A stretch of DNA of 64,000 bases from Uloborus plumipes. Lineage: Eukaryota; Arthropoda; Arachnida; Araneae; Uloboridae. The stretch lies in the NCBI GenBank assembly GCA_038373865.1, contig JAXGGA010005802.1, positions 1 through 64,000 of the forward strand, written 5' to 3'. A model generated the notes under the pieces. The model ran no database searches and was not told the origin of the DNA. It saw only the letters and a list, made by a program, of their open reading frames with translations. Shown one piece after another: positions 1 through 12,833 of this stretch. Within the stretch, counting starts at the first letter, position 1. Each line of letters begins with the position of its first letter. A program made the position numbers and the translations under genes.

Positions 1-437
1 GTCACTTACCAAGAATTTAGGAGGAAGGCCTCACCCCCTCTTCTTAGGGGTGCCCACGAAGGACGGGAAAGGAGCTTGATGTCTCAGACTGTTCCAATGA
101 ATTTTTAAGGGGGAGGGAGGGGGCGGTTCGAATGATTCAAATATCATATTAGGGGAGAATCCTTCTTTAGGGAGATGATCCATTGTCCTTGGGCATGACT
201 GACCATTGCTTATCTAGAACATTGTACAGAATGAATGGAATGTCACCTTTTTTGAGAAAAAAACCTGCTTTTGAACACCAAAAGAGAGCTCGGAAATACC
301 TCTTCATGACAAAAGAGAGCTTACTATGTTCAAATACAAAGGGGGTGACCTTCAACAGCAAATGAAACGAGCAGTGAGTTTATTCATGCAAAGTGAGCGA
401 GATTTTAATTCTGCTTTCTTGAGATTTGTTCTTCTAG
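1..437. other. Unannotated intergenic sequence
   Basis: Slightly GC-richer start of the window with G-runs near 108-125 and short opposing ORFs of 60-64 codons that look like chance. I see no motif, terminal repeat or coding signature. Confidence 0.4.
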
Positions 438-828
438 TCAGAACCCGCCAAGTCTCCCATTTTGGGACCTTCGTAAATAAACAGCTATAAAACCCTTTCA
501 AATTATTTTTCTTGACCCCTGCTTATTAGGACTTGAAAAGAGATCTCTTGTGATTTATTTTCAATGTTTTTAAACGCCTGCATTCGATTTAGTTATTTTT
601 AAGGATTTTTTTTCCTTTTAAAGTAAAAATCAGAATTTTCTCCTAAATTAACTATTTTTAAAAAAATAGAAATTAAGTTTCAATTTTTTTGAAAAAAATA
701 CCAATCAAGTTAGGCACTTTGTTGGTTAATAACAAACACTTTCAAGAAATATATCTCAAGTACTTGCGAAGGAAAAAAATCTTAACCTAAGGTTCCCAAA
801 AAGGGAGACTTGGCGCTTAATGGGTTAA
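438..828. mobile_element. Worn TTAA-type inverted-repeat MITE (piggyBac-like ends)
   Basis: Inverted arms are visible. On the left, GCCAAGTCTCCCATTTTGGG starts at about 447. On the right, the reverse complement of about 786-817 reads GCCAAGTCTCCCTTTTTGGG, a 19/20 match. The right end reads TTAACCCATTAAGCGCCAAG in reverse complement, i.e. a TTAA followed by CCC as in piggyBac-type ends. The left end has decayed (CAGAACCCGCCAAG). The ~390 bp between carries no coding sequence. TTAA targets with CCY termini are known for piggyBac, but the superfamily is inferred because only one TTAA survives. Confidence 0.5.
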
Positions 829-3800
829 ATAAGATTAGACTTAAAGAAAATAAAATTTCCTACAAAATGAGAACAAAATAAAGCTTCTAGGATCAGTAGT
901 TTAGGTTTTACAGAGTAAAAACTACAATTTTTAGCTAAAAATCGCTGTTTTTCTTAACTTTACCCTCTTTGCGGCACGTGTTAATATTATCCAATTAAGC
1001 TAAAACTTTGCAAATCTCATTTTCTAGCCCATTGGCACATTTTAGGGGGGTGCCGCAAAAGAAATTCGAAAATTGATTTTTTGTGACCACCCTAGTGTAT
1101 ATACAATTTAAATGCTGTAAAAAAATTGCGCCGTCTAAACGGCAAATTTCGAAAAGCTACACGTATTACTTGGCTATTATTTATTTCATTTCTAATAATT
1201 TCAGAAATATTTTATCTAAATTAAATCAATGATTAAATTCCATTACAGTGGTGAAGATGATAAATCAAAATGCTTATACATCTATATAAGTGGGCTTAAA
1301 GATAAAAGAAATAACAAAAAAGGTAAGAACGTTAAATAAATAAACAAATTCATGACTCAGTAGTTGAACATTATGAAGTGCTCTAGGTTCTTAACCTGAA
1401 AAGAGCCTTTACTCTACTATTTACGTATTCAACAGATGTATCTCAATGCAGCTAAGTAAAAACAGAAAGCGCAGGTATATCAACAGGGGACAGTTTACTA
1501 GGCTTGTATTATTCAGTCACAGAAAGCACGGAATTGCTGTACATATAAGCTGATTTGCGTTCAATACACGCTTGGGAGTCCGTCCTAATGGGATACAACG
1601 TTCGAGTGAAAGTGTAGATACAAGTACAGTTGCCTTGATCATAAAAGGGGAAGTGTAGGAAATTGGAACACTTTTTTTCCCTTTGCCTACAAAAACCATT
1701 CGTTCGAGTTGTTCACTCAGAAAGCTTTTAGTTGAACAGAGAATTTAAGTATTTTTTCCCATGCTTATTTTGCTTCCTTTCAAACATAGTTGAGTCTGTT
1801 TATGTGCTTACTACTTAATTATTTACATTTGAAGTAGTTTTATTGATGGATGTGATCTAGCACGATATAAGTGCATACAGCATATGTTTGTCTTTTATAA
1901 TGCTGTTGTCTTATGCATGTTATCCATCTTGAAATCTGTTGCTTTTTAATACTTTTTTCTGAATTATTCGTTTTTTTCCACTTGTTAATCCATTTGGTTC
2001 ACATTTTAACAAATACAAAGACTAAGTATGTTTTAAAAATTGTTATTTGCGAATACAAAAAAAAAAAAAAAAAAATGCTTTATAACGGTATTAAATTCTC
2101 ATTTGAGGTAAACATTCAAAAACGATTTCTTAAAAAGTTTATGGAATTTCATCTAAACTAACAAAATCAACAGTGCTTGAAATGAAAATAAAAATATATA
2201 TTTGTAAAACAAATATATAAACGGAAGATTAACATCACTATCGTCACTAAAAGTTTAAAAAGATGATTTTCAAAAATAAATTGTGTCATATTTGGAGTAT
2301 ACTAGGAAAAGATAAAGGTAGTTTAATAGAACAAATAATGTAATTTAAAATAACAGCAAAAAAAAAAAAAAAAAAAACGTAGGTTTTATTTAGATTCTGA
2401 ATCACAAATGCTCCAGCTAAATAAATCAAGTATATATTTTTTTTTCATATGCTGTTATTCATTACATATGTCATGTTTCATATTTCCCACATTAGATATG
2501 AAACACTATGCGTATACTTGAGACTCTATTCAGATGTTTTAAAACCAGCCGAGGATTTAATGTCATCAATTTAACAAATGTGTAGTAAATTAATAATTAC
2601 CCTATATTTATTATAGTAGTCTCGAAGAAATTTTGACTTTTAGTCACTCATGCAAATATAACCATCGGTATCTTATGCAGGAATTCCCGTATGTATGTAT
2701 AAGTAAAAGTAAAGACAATTCAAAAGTTGCAAAGCAAATAAGAATACCTTTTATAATTACCAATGGAGTATTTTAGTTGCAATTGCATGCTCAAAGAAAC
2801 ACCAAAATTTGGAGATCACTTACCTAAAAGAAAAGAAAATATTTGTTAAGTATTTCAATTAAAACAAAACATGTATACGAAACATTGATTAATTATTTTA
2901 CTTAAAAGCTGGTTATCTAAGTTTAAATGAAATTCGTTTTGTTTGCCACTTATTTGCTTATTGATCACCGGAAGTATTTATTGTTTGTGTAAATCTAATT
3001 CACAAATTTGGATTTTTTATAAAGTTACTAGGTAACTTTTGTTAAACAAAATCTCGAAAGATTAGAAAAAAGAGACATATGAAAAGAGGCATGTACAAAT
3101 GATTGTCTGAAAATCAGGCAAAAGTGCACTTTTATAAAAGACACTTTGGTAAATAATTACATTTCCGCAAAGCCGCAATAGTAAAAAAAATACTTCAAAT
3201 AACAAAATTTTATAAGAATTAAGCAACAACTGTTACAACTATACGTGAAACAAAATAGTGTATAAGCTATTTATCAACAGGCATTAAAAAGTTTTCGAAT
3301 TCCAAATGAAGTTAAAATTAATTTCTTCGCAAACAAAAATCAAATTTGTTCACATTTCCAAACCTTTGTAAAATTTCTGGCTGAAAGCAGATCAAATTCT
3401 TTGCAGAAAGTTTTTGTCACACGGTTTACATTACCTGCCTCTATTGCATACATTTATTTTGGCTGGGAGAGTGATATAAAATGAGTTTGAAATTCTTAAT
3501 TTTTGAACTGGTTTAAAATTAATTGAATGTTATATGCAGATATTACGTTTCTTTTTTTGCGAAAAATACCAATAAAACAACAATACAAACTTTTGATAAG
3601 TTAATGAATAAATCAACGATTCTGAGTTTAAAAACTAATGAGGACACTTAAGTTTCTTATATATCGTTTAAAATGCATCTCACTAAATATGTGCAAAGGA
3701 AAATAGCAAAATTTGTGAACTGTGGTAATTTTTTTCAGGTATCATAAGGTGTCGTATCTTAAACATTTCAAACACATTTTAATTAAATCAAGTTACACTT

Positions 3801-5642
3801 GCTATAATTTCTTAATGAGCCCATGAAATTAAAATGTAAAGAAATTTTGGAAGGGAAAGAAAGTACTGAATTGTGTTTTTATGTGTTCCAAATTCTTGTG
3901 CGTATTAACAGAAAATTTGTGAGGAAAAAATAAAATGGTAATAATAATTGAAAAAAAATTAAAAAAAAATAAAAAACAAAAAGGGAGTTGCAGGATTTTT
4001 TTTTTACTTGTAAGGAATTTTCCGGTTCATGTTTTTACATTAATTTGGTGACAAAAATAGTTCCATTGTGAAACTGTAAACTCTTAAAGAACATGAACAA
4101 ATTCATTAGTATGATAATTAAAAATAAATAAATGAATAAATCAATATTTGAGAATGTGGAAGAAATAAATTAATCGATATTTCTGTTGCACCAGCAAAAG
4201 ATTAAACATATAGTCTATTCTTTCAAATATATTAAAGAGTCAAAGGGAGAAAAAAATAGGAAAAGAAAAATATCCGACGGATTAACAATGAGTTTGAACA
4301 CCTGTAGCAAAATTTACATTATATTTTTTTCAGCTAAAGGATATTAAATTTATCTTGATTTAAAATTTAAAAAAATAGCAATTTTCCTCCTACGAGGGGC
4401 ACAAAATAAACTTACTGTTTGCTCTAACGTTTCATAAAATGCGGAAAGGGATTTACTTAAATGAAGATAATTAAAATAAGTCCGTTATTAAAATAAGAAA
4501 TTGCGTTCAAAAGAAGGAATATCAATATTTAATCTTAGAACTAAAACTACCTCACTGTTCACCTTATGTACAACTCATTTTAATATTTATTTTCCTGCGA
4601 TCAGATATAAATATATAATAAGTATAAATATATAATAAGTATAAATTTATAATATATTTTAAAAATGATTTTCTGAGTATGTACTTCAGCGATCATTTTG
4701 TCACAACAGACATGAAATATAAAATTTCAAGCTGAATAAAATATCCAAAGTGAAGGGTTTTAACGAAAAAAGTTTTTACTACGTGTAAAAGGAAGGCATT
4801 TTGTTGAAGAGATATAACTAAATTTTATTGTACTTTTCTTGACTACTATCTTTATGCAAACTGATTGTCCTCGTTTAATCTGCAAATTTTATGCTGTTGC
4901 AACTAATAGTATTCGATGCATACTCGAGTTGCAAGTTTGGTCAAAATAAGATGCACGCAGGAGCAGCTAAAAGTTTTAAGCAAAAAATTAAACTTCTCGT
5001 ATACAAAAACTAAATAAATAAATAAATAAAAATAAAAACAAGAAGAAAACGTCTTATGCAAATCCAACTTCTTATACTGGAGGAGGGGGATAGTTCGGAA
5101 AAAAATCTCCATTGATCTAAAATACCGACAAAAGAAATGTTAAATATATGTGACCAAAATTCAAAGAAATATTTTTTTTTATAGTTCTGCCTTGCAGAGA
5201 AGAAACCGTGAAAAAATGAGATTGAAAGAGATCGCCGTTTCCAAATACTGACATTCTGTCAAAATAAAATCAAAATTTTTATCTTACACGTGGAAAAACA
5301 AATGCAAATGGTATGCTATGATACTTAAAAAACAACTGATAATGGTTAAACTCTGGTTTAAAAAAAGACAAAGGAAACCGCTATGCATGGACCTTGAAAT
5401 ATGCTGTATTTCTCTCTGAATGGTGCAAATGAACTAGACTGTTAAGAAGTTTAAGTCACAAGACGCTGTGCCTAACATCTTGGTGAATATAGGTCGTTCT
5501 AATGTGATATCCTTTATATTGGAATTGTTTGATGCTAGTGCTTCTATTTAAACAATGGTCATCTAAACAGTCAAAGCGTTATAATGGTGTTATGTTTCGC
5601 TTGTATACTGCACAATATTGCTTATTAAAGTTTTTTCACTGT
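829..5642. other. AT-rich sequence, no recognisable gene
   Basis: Nearly 5 kb of AT-rich sequence. It has homopolymer A runs near 2058-2075 and 2360-2377, a short three-copy repeat of a TATAAATATATAATAAG-like unit near 4606-4655, and short ORFs under 85 codons with lysine/phenylalanine-rich low-complexity translations. I see no splice-supported exon, TIR or RNA gene. Confidence 0.5.
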
Positions 5643-5873
5643 TTAACCTTTAGTAACCGGGCGGTACACATGTTGTGTCATAAGCCTTTTTTCTTTAGAG
5701 GACGGGGTTGAAATTTTCACTCGAACCCTTTGGAGCCGGGGATTTTTTCAAGGTTCCACACGTCTGGTACGACAGTTTATACCTTCTCTTTTCAATGGAG
5801 AAGTGGTTCAACTGTAGTACTACCTGGGTAGAAAGAAAAAATTCCAAAAAACAGCCCGGATCGAAAAGGATAA
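5643..5873. mobile_element. Degenerate TTAA-type MITE
   Basis: The left end reads TTTAACCTTTAGTAACCGGG. The right end, in reverse complement, reads GTTTATCCTTTTCGATCCGG. The two align over about 24 positions with about seven mismatches. The left flank is TTAA; the right has mutated to TTAT. Length (~230 bp) and CCTTT termini match the TTAA-flanked elements at 34189 and 12608. A weak case that rests on end symmetry only. Confidence 0.4.
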
Positions 5874-8800
5874 ACAACGTGCAAGATACCCCTCTCTGCT
5901 CAATCTTTAATCATTGAGAGAAATTGCGCTTCAGTGACTTGCGCTGTGTACGAACACATGAAAGTATTACTTATTTAGTATTTATTTTATTTTGTTTTTT
6001 TAAATGTCTTAAAGTCTGATAAGTTGCGCTGCATATATTTTTTTCTTTTAGCAATGCCCTTTTAGCAAACATTTTTATGCTGGACAACATTTTCTTTAGC
6101 TAACATACAATAACTTGATTTTTTAACACACTATTAATTTTCCCGTATACAAAAAGTATTTTTAAGATTTTTTAATGACATAAAGCTATTATAATCTTGT
6201 GCAAAGAAATGTATTATAGAGTTTAGGAGATCCAGATGTTAGACTTCAATAATATAAAAAGAATTCCAAATCACTCTTAAGAATCGAAACCTTGTAATAT
6301 TCTTGAAATGAGAATCAACTTAAGTAATCAATTGTAATCATAAACCGATGGAAAGCTTGTGAGCTTTCAACAATCATTATTTTATCAATGTAACATTTAA
6401 TTTACTTGACAAACTATAAGCATAAGTTAAACACTTCAAAATTAACAAAGAAAGTAGAGATCACTCTGTGAAGAAATCCGTGAAAAGATTCATTTTTTTT
6501 TTATCTTATTTGAACAGTAAAAACATTTTTTCTTGATAATCTAGAAGAGCCAATCAATGCAATTCGATATAACCTAGCCAGATTGTTAAATGTACTGCCC
6601 GCTATCTGGAAAAACAGTTTTATTTTAGTTATTTGCCTTAATACAGTATTGCAAATCATTTGCGTTGGTAATAGGAGAGGGCAAGGCATTTTTTTGTTTC
6701 AGGAATATGTCTCTTAAGTTTCATACAAATAAAATCCTTCTGTTAAAGTTTTAATGTCACAATAAGAATAGGATAACAATAAATAAATAAGTAAATAAAT
6801 AATTAAAATAAATAAAAACATTTTAATGAAATTACTCTCTTCATCAGTATTATTATACACAATAAACTTTCTAAGCCTGATAAATAATCAGATTGGGCTA
6901 ATAAATACAATGACGTCTCACCACTCATTGTGTGGAGTGTGTGAGTTTAAATTCATTCTAACTCTAGTGTGTTGGCTTTAACTAAGGTTTTCCTAACCGA
7001 TTTACAAATAATTATTGAAACTAATTGACAATTTCTCTCAATTCGTGCAAGATTATAGAAATAATGCAAACGCAATTTGTGGATAATTATGACTCATATA
7101 CTATTACCATACTACATGGTCTCCAACGACACATTGAGCAGTAGGTAATAAGTTGCAAGCTAAAGCAAAATGATAATAGTAATTATAACAACAAGAATAA
7201 TGAAGAATTATTCGAGTTTATAATGGCTGTATATTATTGTTTACCAATTCTATTTCTATGAGGCTAGTCAAGAAATTTTTTTTCCATAACTTAAAAATAG
7301 TCTGGAACTGAGGTAAATAACTCATAAATTTATGTTTTCTTAGCTTTAACAACCTCCCACAGTTAAGACTCTTTGCTCGTAATAAAAAAAATATTTTTAA
7401 ATAAACTATTTTTGAAAGAAGATTTTATTACTGTTTTCAATTTTTCCTTAGGGTACATAAATGGGAAATTATAACCATTTTGGTGAAAAAATACTTAATC
7501 AGCAAGACGGTATTTATCAGCAGCCAACATTAGCAAATAATTGAAAGCGAAAGTGAAAAAAAAAGAATACTATATGGTTAAAAAAAGAAAAAAAAAATGC
7601 GGTTATGCATTAGTATTTCACCGAATTTATTTAGAGACAATCCACTGATTAAATACAATTTTATTCAAATTAGTATTTCATTTGCATATTTGGCCATCTC
7701 TTAACTACATGAACTTTTTGTAGAATACAAATACACTAGCAGTAAAATTACTAGCCACACTATTTGAAATATATGAAACGGGTAAAATGTGTGCTCACAA
7801 ACTCAAATTTTCTTAACTTTTAAGTTCAAATGCTGCAAAAGTTGTCATACCAATACTTAACTACTACCTTTTCTTTGCCAATAAAATAGATTTCAATTTT
7901 GAGCAATTTAGGCCTGTAAAAAGACTTTAAAGTAAAATTTAAATAGAAACGAGAAAGAGAAAAAAATAACGTTAGATTTTTTTTCCTTTTTAATCTGAAT
8001 CTTTTATTTTTTAAATCATCCAAGCATGCATAAAGAGAGTAAGAATGACTCCTTAAAGTCGAGTTTTCTTTTTTTCATGAGCGACATGTTTCAAGTACAT
8101 TTTTAACCATTGCCTTTTTGTTCTTCAAACTTGTGGAAAAACGAAGAATGAAAACAATGTAAAAAACTAACAAGAAAGAATTTAATTTAGAATAAGTTCA
8201 TTCAACAAAAGAAATTGAGTGTGTTTTAAAGTAAATTTAATCTCTTTTTAATCTTTTGCTCGAGCGTAAAATTCGTTGCTTCGAAAGCAAAATAAAAATT
8301 CATTTTATTGAAAAACATTCAGCACATGTTGTTTCAGGACCAACTTTTTCGTTCTTTGGCGGGTTTTTTCTTTCTTTTTTAATGTAATTACAAGAGCAAC
8401 TTTGTGGTAAAAAACATTATTTAAAAATTTTTAAATACATATGCTCCGAACACTTATAAAGTAGAATACATATTAATAAATCTGTACATGTTTCGCTTGT
8501 TTTTTAATTGCCCAAACAATTATTAAAAACATTTTACATTATCGATACAGAAATAGTCATTGAAATAATCAAAACGTAAAATTATGTGTGTGTTTTAAAG
8601 TCTAAATTATGTTGTTTTTTTATTATAAGTTCTTAAGCAATTTAATTTTGATAACATTTTTAGTTCAGCAATAAATCATAGACTGCATCTACTAATTAAA
8701 AAGACATACGTACATTATAGTTATATAAATTTTATTTACGTTATAATTGTATGTTATTTTTTAACTATTTACTGCTAAACTTATGTCTAGTTATTCGAGG

Positions 8801-9100
8801 TACCCCGTTCTATTCGGCACTGAAATCGTAGTCGAAGTGTGGCAGGTGCAATGCAGGCAGGACGAAAACGCTTCATTGTATATGCTAACGGTAATTCATG
8901 GTGCATTTGATGAGTAGTTGTCACAGGTATAACATACAGAATGGACGTTAATTCTTCCAAGTCCCTATATCTAATTAATACCTGTAGCGTTACTGGAAAT
9001 GAGTTGATCCAGTTCCTGTTCAGTTTTAAAAATATGGAAATTCTCTACTTTATTAGACCACATCGGAAAAAATCGGGAACTCTCAAAAAAAAAAAAAAAA
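5874..9100. other. AT-rich sequence, no recognisable gene
   Basis: AT-rich with no coding signature, terminal repeats or tandem structure that I can support. The segment around 8790-8940 is GC-richer but matches nothing else in the window. Confidence 0.45.
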
Positions 9101-9108
9101 ACTTGTTT

Positions 9109-9200
9109 TTACAGTATTATACTGGCAGCTGAGGTTCCAGTTTAAAACTGTAAAAGCAAAATAATAAACTGTAAACCTAGCTATTTCAGTTTACTACTAT
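9109..9200. repeat. Fragment of the CTGTAAAA-rich repeat family
   Basis: Carries the phrase GAGGTTCCAGTTTAAAACTG followed by repeated AAACTGTAAA and TTTACTACTATAG words. The same phrase recurs at about 10515-10550 and, inverted, at about 31555-31600, so this is a dispersed repeat. The unit is non-coding. Confidence 0.5.
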
Positions 9201-10435
9201 AGATATATCTTGCTGCATTACTCTCCTTTAAAACAAAATGAAAAAAAAAAAAAAAAACAATTAAAAATAAATAAACGACAGCTGCACACAAAATTTTGTG
9301 AAAATACAGTTATGGGGACAGACATATGATCTAATACTTCGGTTCTTTTTCAGTTTTGTGCGAAAAGAATAGAAAAAACAATGAGAATGAGGAGAAACTG
9401 CTATTTTGCTGTTTGCTATGATCTTGGTTCGAACCATTTCTTTCCTCCCTCTAAAATTTAAGATTGGTGCTGGGGTAGAAGATGAAATAAATCATAAGTT
9501 AAATTTCAGATATTGATTGAAAGTACACTTTGTGAAGTTCGGATCAAAAAACACTTCGTCTGAAAAAGAACCTAGGGTGAAAATAATCCTCAATTCAATC
9601 CCCAGGTTAGACGTCATATTAGTATTGTGTTAATGATATATTTGGGTGGGGGAAGGGGATACTTCGTCTAGTCATAAGGAAACCCATTTACCAACTTAAA
9701 ATAAGTTTACTATTCATTTTGCATCAAAGACTTTTTTTTTAAACATTTGGAACAATTTTGACATAAAAAAGAGTGGTTGTGAAGGGGAGGAGGGGTGAAA
9801 CCCGACCAATTTACAAGTTCATGCCAGCTCACTTCAAGCATAGTCATGTTTACTTACTACTTTTTAGACCATCACAAGCAAGAGGACTTCCTATTTAAAT
9901 AAATATAATCTAAAAAAATATCTTTTTTTTCCTATATAATTTTATTAAAAAATTCAAAAAATATGATCCCATTGAGATCCCAAGCTAAAAATTTGCACAA
10001 GCAAAGATAAAATACATAAGATTTTTTGAGACTTTTTTAAGAAAAATTCATTATATTTTTTTTGAGAAATTTAAATTTGAAATTTAAATTTCATATTAAA
10101 AAATATAATTTTTTTATAATATTAGACATGTTGCATATCAGATTAAACGGCAACTAACGCACTTTGCGTGCCGCACTTGCAAAATGCCGTTTACCAAATC
10201 GTTCTATCTATATTTGGTGTTGAGTTATAGTCCCTTTTATGTTCAAGCATCCATGAAAAAACAAGGGTTTTTCCAAATTTCAAAGTCTCATAAATAAAAA
10301 AATTAAATAGACAAAAATTTAAAAATTGGAACTTTTGATTACCTCCAAGGGTACAATTGATGAGCCAAATTTCAAAGAAATACAAAAATGTAAGGTAAAA
10401 TTTTTGTCAGATTTTGGATCACTTGACACGGAATG
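9201..10435. other. AT-rich sequence, no recognisable gene
   Basis: No supported feature. It contains A-runs, a G-rich patch near 9640-9660 and an AAATTTGAAATTTAAATTT near-palindrome near 10070-10090. Confidence 0.4.
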
Positions 10436-10685
10436 ACCCTACTGTAAAACTACCAAAGTTACCGATTACTGTAAAATTAGCAATTTTATCATAAAAACAA
10501 CAGTGTAAAACTGTCAGCAGAGTTTCCAGTTTAAAACTTTCAAATGCACTGCAGTAAACTGTGATACTAGAAATTTTAGTTTATTACTGTAAATCAGCAA
10601 TTTTAGTTTACTACTGTAAATCAGCAATTTGAATTTACTACTGTAAAATTAAGAATTTTACATTTTATTAATGTAGGTTGAACAG
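10436..10685. repeat. CTGTAAAA-rich repeat copy
   Basis: About 250 bp built from repeats of TACTGTAAAATTAGCAATTT-like words in both orientations, including two adjacent copies of TTTACTACTGTAAATCAGCA. It shares the TTCCAGTTTAAAACT phrase with 9109-9200 and the inverted copy at 31433-31787. It looks like a non-autonomous element whose body is multiplied terminal motif. Superfamily unassigned. Confidence 0.55.
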
Positions 10686-11564
10686 GTATACACTGAAAAC
10701 AATTACATTTGATATCTCATAAACAAACATTATCTAATATGCGGATTGTGACATAACTTAACTAAGTTACTTTTTATTTAAGAGCTTCGCAATGCTTTTG
10801 AAAATATAGGGAAGCAACATTTTCTAAAATTAGCCAAAAACTACCACAGGTTTTAAGTTTACGCTTCTACAGTAAATGTAAAAAGAAACACCGGAGAAAT
10901 AAATTCTACTTTGTGGGTCACCGTGATTTTATATCCATGCTCTCCCCAAATTAGGTTTGGGACTCGGGGAGTATTAGTGCGAATACAAGCCTGAAGTCAA
11001 TGGTGCTTTCAACAAATATAATAAAGATGACAAAGTGGAGGAAAAATTCACTGACGTCTTAAAAGCGTCGACTTGAATTACTTCATCCAAGGTAAGTGCT
11101 TATAGTCAAAATTAAAGTATTCCTCTGCGTAAAGTTTTACTGTTTTGTCAGGCGTTATGCAAATATATTTGCTATCATATCTCCAACCTGTTTTCCTTAC
11201 ATTAAAGAATTTTGTCAGCATCGGATGATGTATGAGAAAAGATATAAGTAAAAAATATGGTTTGGGAAATTATGCGTCTGGCTTTATTTTTCAAAGAACC
11301 ATAGTAGTGAGCTCATAATAATATGACATTAATCATACAAACAATGCGTAGATATTTTAATATATAGATCGAAGGATTGCAGAAGTGAGATTATGATTTA
11401 ATTTATAAATAATTTAGAAATAAAAAATGTAACTAACCCGCATAATTGTTTATTTTTTTTCTCTTTTATGAAAAAACAAAGTAGTTTCCATTTAAGTTTT
11501 GCTTGTGAAATGATGTACATTGTTAACTAATCGCCCTTCTAATTTATCAAAAGGTTTTTTACAA
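10686..11564. other. Intergenic, nothing recognised
   Basis: No coding, RNA or repeat signature that I can support. Confidence 0.4.
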
Positions 11565-11566
11565 TA

Positions 11567-11923
11567 GGGTTATCCGGGGCAAAGTGAAATAACGGGAAAA
11601 AGGCAAATGATAAAATATTTTCAGTTTAAGCGCCACCTATCGAGCAGTATTTTAACTCAGTTCCTAGACTTGCAGTTGATTCCAGTCAAAAAAATAAACA
11701 AACCCGAAATACAACGAAAAAAAAATATGCAAGTCATTTTCAGAACTTAATACCTTTATTGTAATATTCGTGGTTTTTAAAATGTATTTTCTGTTATTAT
11801 AAAATAGTAATATTTTTAATCATCACTTTAACTATTAATTTAGATCTACTTACTTAGTTTAAATTCGGCATGTTTTGATTTTAAATGTCCCTGTAAATTG
11901 TCAAGTGTAGGCTGGGCAGAGTT

Positions 11924-11962
<39 letters not shown>

Positions 11963-12409
11963 TATTTCTTGATTTTGTCACATTCTTTTACTTATTAATT
12001 TACTTACTTATTTTGTTATTCATTCTCTATTGTATTCACTCATTTCTTTTTCTCATACATTATTTAATTCATTTGTTCGTTTATTTTTTCTTAATACATC
12101 TTGTTTTTGTTTATTTACGCATTCATTTGATGAAAATTACTCTAACTCCTTAAATATAAAATGCTTCAATACAATATACATTGTATTGATCACTTTGCCC
12201 CATGGTTTTTTTAGTGAAAAACTTCCACCTTTTGTTTTTGAAGGTACAAATTGACTGCCAAAAGTGAAAAAATAACATTTCAACGAAAATTGTATTTCAC
12301 AATACATTATTCCTTCTTTACGTATACTGATTTTCAGAACAAATTTCCAGTTCGTTCATCTTGAAACAGGTCTGTTATCTTAACTATTTCACTTTGCCTC
12401 ACATTCCCC
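11567..12409. mobile_element. TA-flanked GGG-ended non-autonomous DNA element
   Basis: The left end is TA then GGGTTATCCGGGGCAAAGTG. The right end in reverse complement is TA then GGGGAATGTGAGGCAAAGTG. The shared inner core GGCAAAGTGAAATA makes a clear inverted repeat. TA dinucleotides flank both ends (11565-11566 and 12410-12411), consistent with a 2-bp TA target duplication. A further inverted GGGGCAAAGTG lies inside at about 12190-12200. A 29-base A run sits at 11932-11960. A 74-codon ORF in the right half is low-complexity and I do not treat it as a gene. Confidence 0.65.
11932..11960. repeat. Poly(A) tract, 29 bp
   Basis: Uninterrupted A run inside the TA-GGG element. Neither end shows a retroposed body, so I call it a homopolymer only. 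Confidence 0.9.
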
Positions 12410-12607
12410 TACTTCCATAATGCAATTTTTAACTAATGGGAAATTACCTTTGTTTTTTTTTACTTTTTTTCAATAACGGGTACATGTTATCAAATTCATA
12501 AGCATTTTCTTTAATGTGATTTTTTCGAAAAAAAAATATTATGAAGATACACCGACAGCCTGGTATTGGCATGTAGAAGAGTGTCATTTTACTATTGTTT
12601 CGGTTAA

Positions 12608-12829
12608 CCCGTTACCGCCTAGTTATATATTTATAGATCACTTCTTTTCAGACTCCTCAAGGCAAGCTATACCTGTTTATCATTTCTTATTCTTTTTAGC
12701 TGGTTTCCAATTGAAAATTGGTTTAATAGGAAATCAGCCAGTAACATTAATAAATGATAAAAATATATAGTTTTCAGTGAGGAGTCTGGAAAGAGGTGGT
12801 CTATAAATAGATCACTCGGAGGTAGCGGA
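12608..12829. mobile_element. TTAA-flanked near-palindromic MITE
   Basis: TTAA at 12604-12607 is followed by CCCGTTACCGCCTAG. On the right, the reverse complement reads TTAA (12830-12833) then TCCGCTACCTCCGAG. Arms of about 60 bp match well (GATCAC/GACCAC, CAGACTCCTCA on both sides), and symmetry continues almost to the centre near 12718, so the whole 222 bp folds on itself. TTAA plus CCC/TCC termini is the piggyBac pattern, but no transposase is present. Because of the symmetry both strands encode similar short peptides, which is an artefact of the palindrome. Confidence 0.7.
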
Positions 12830-12833
12830 TTAA

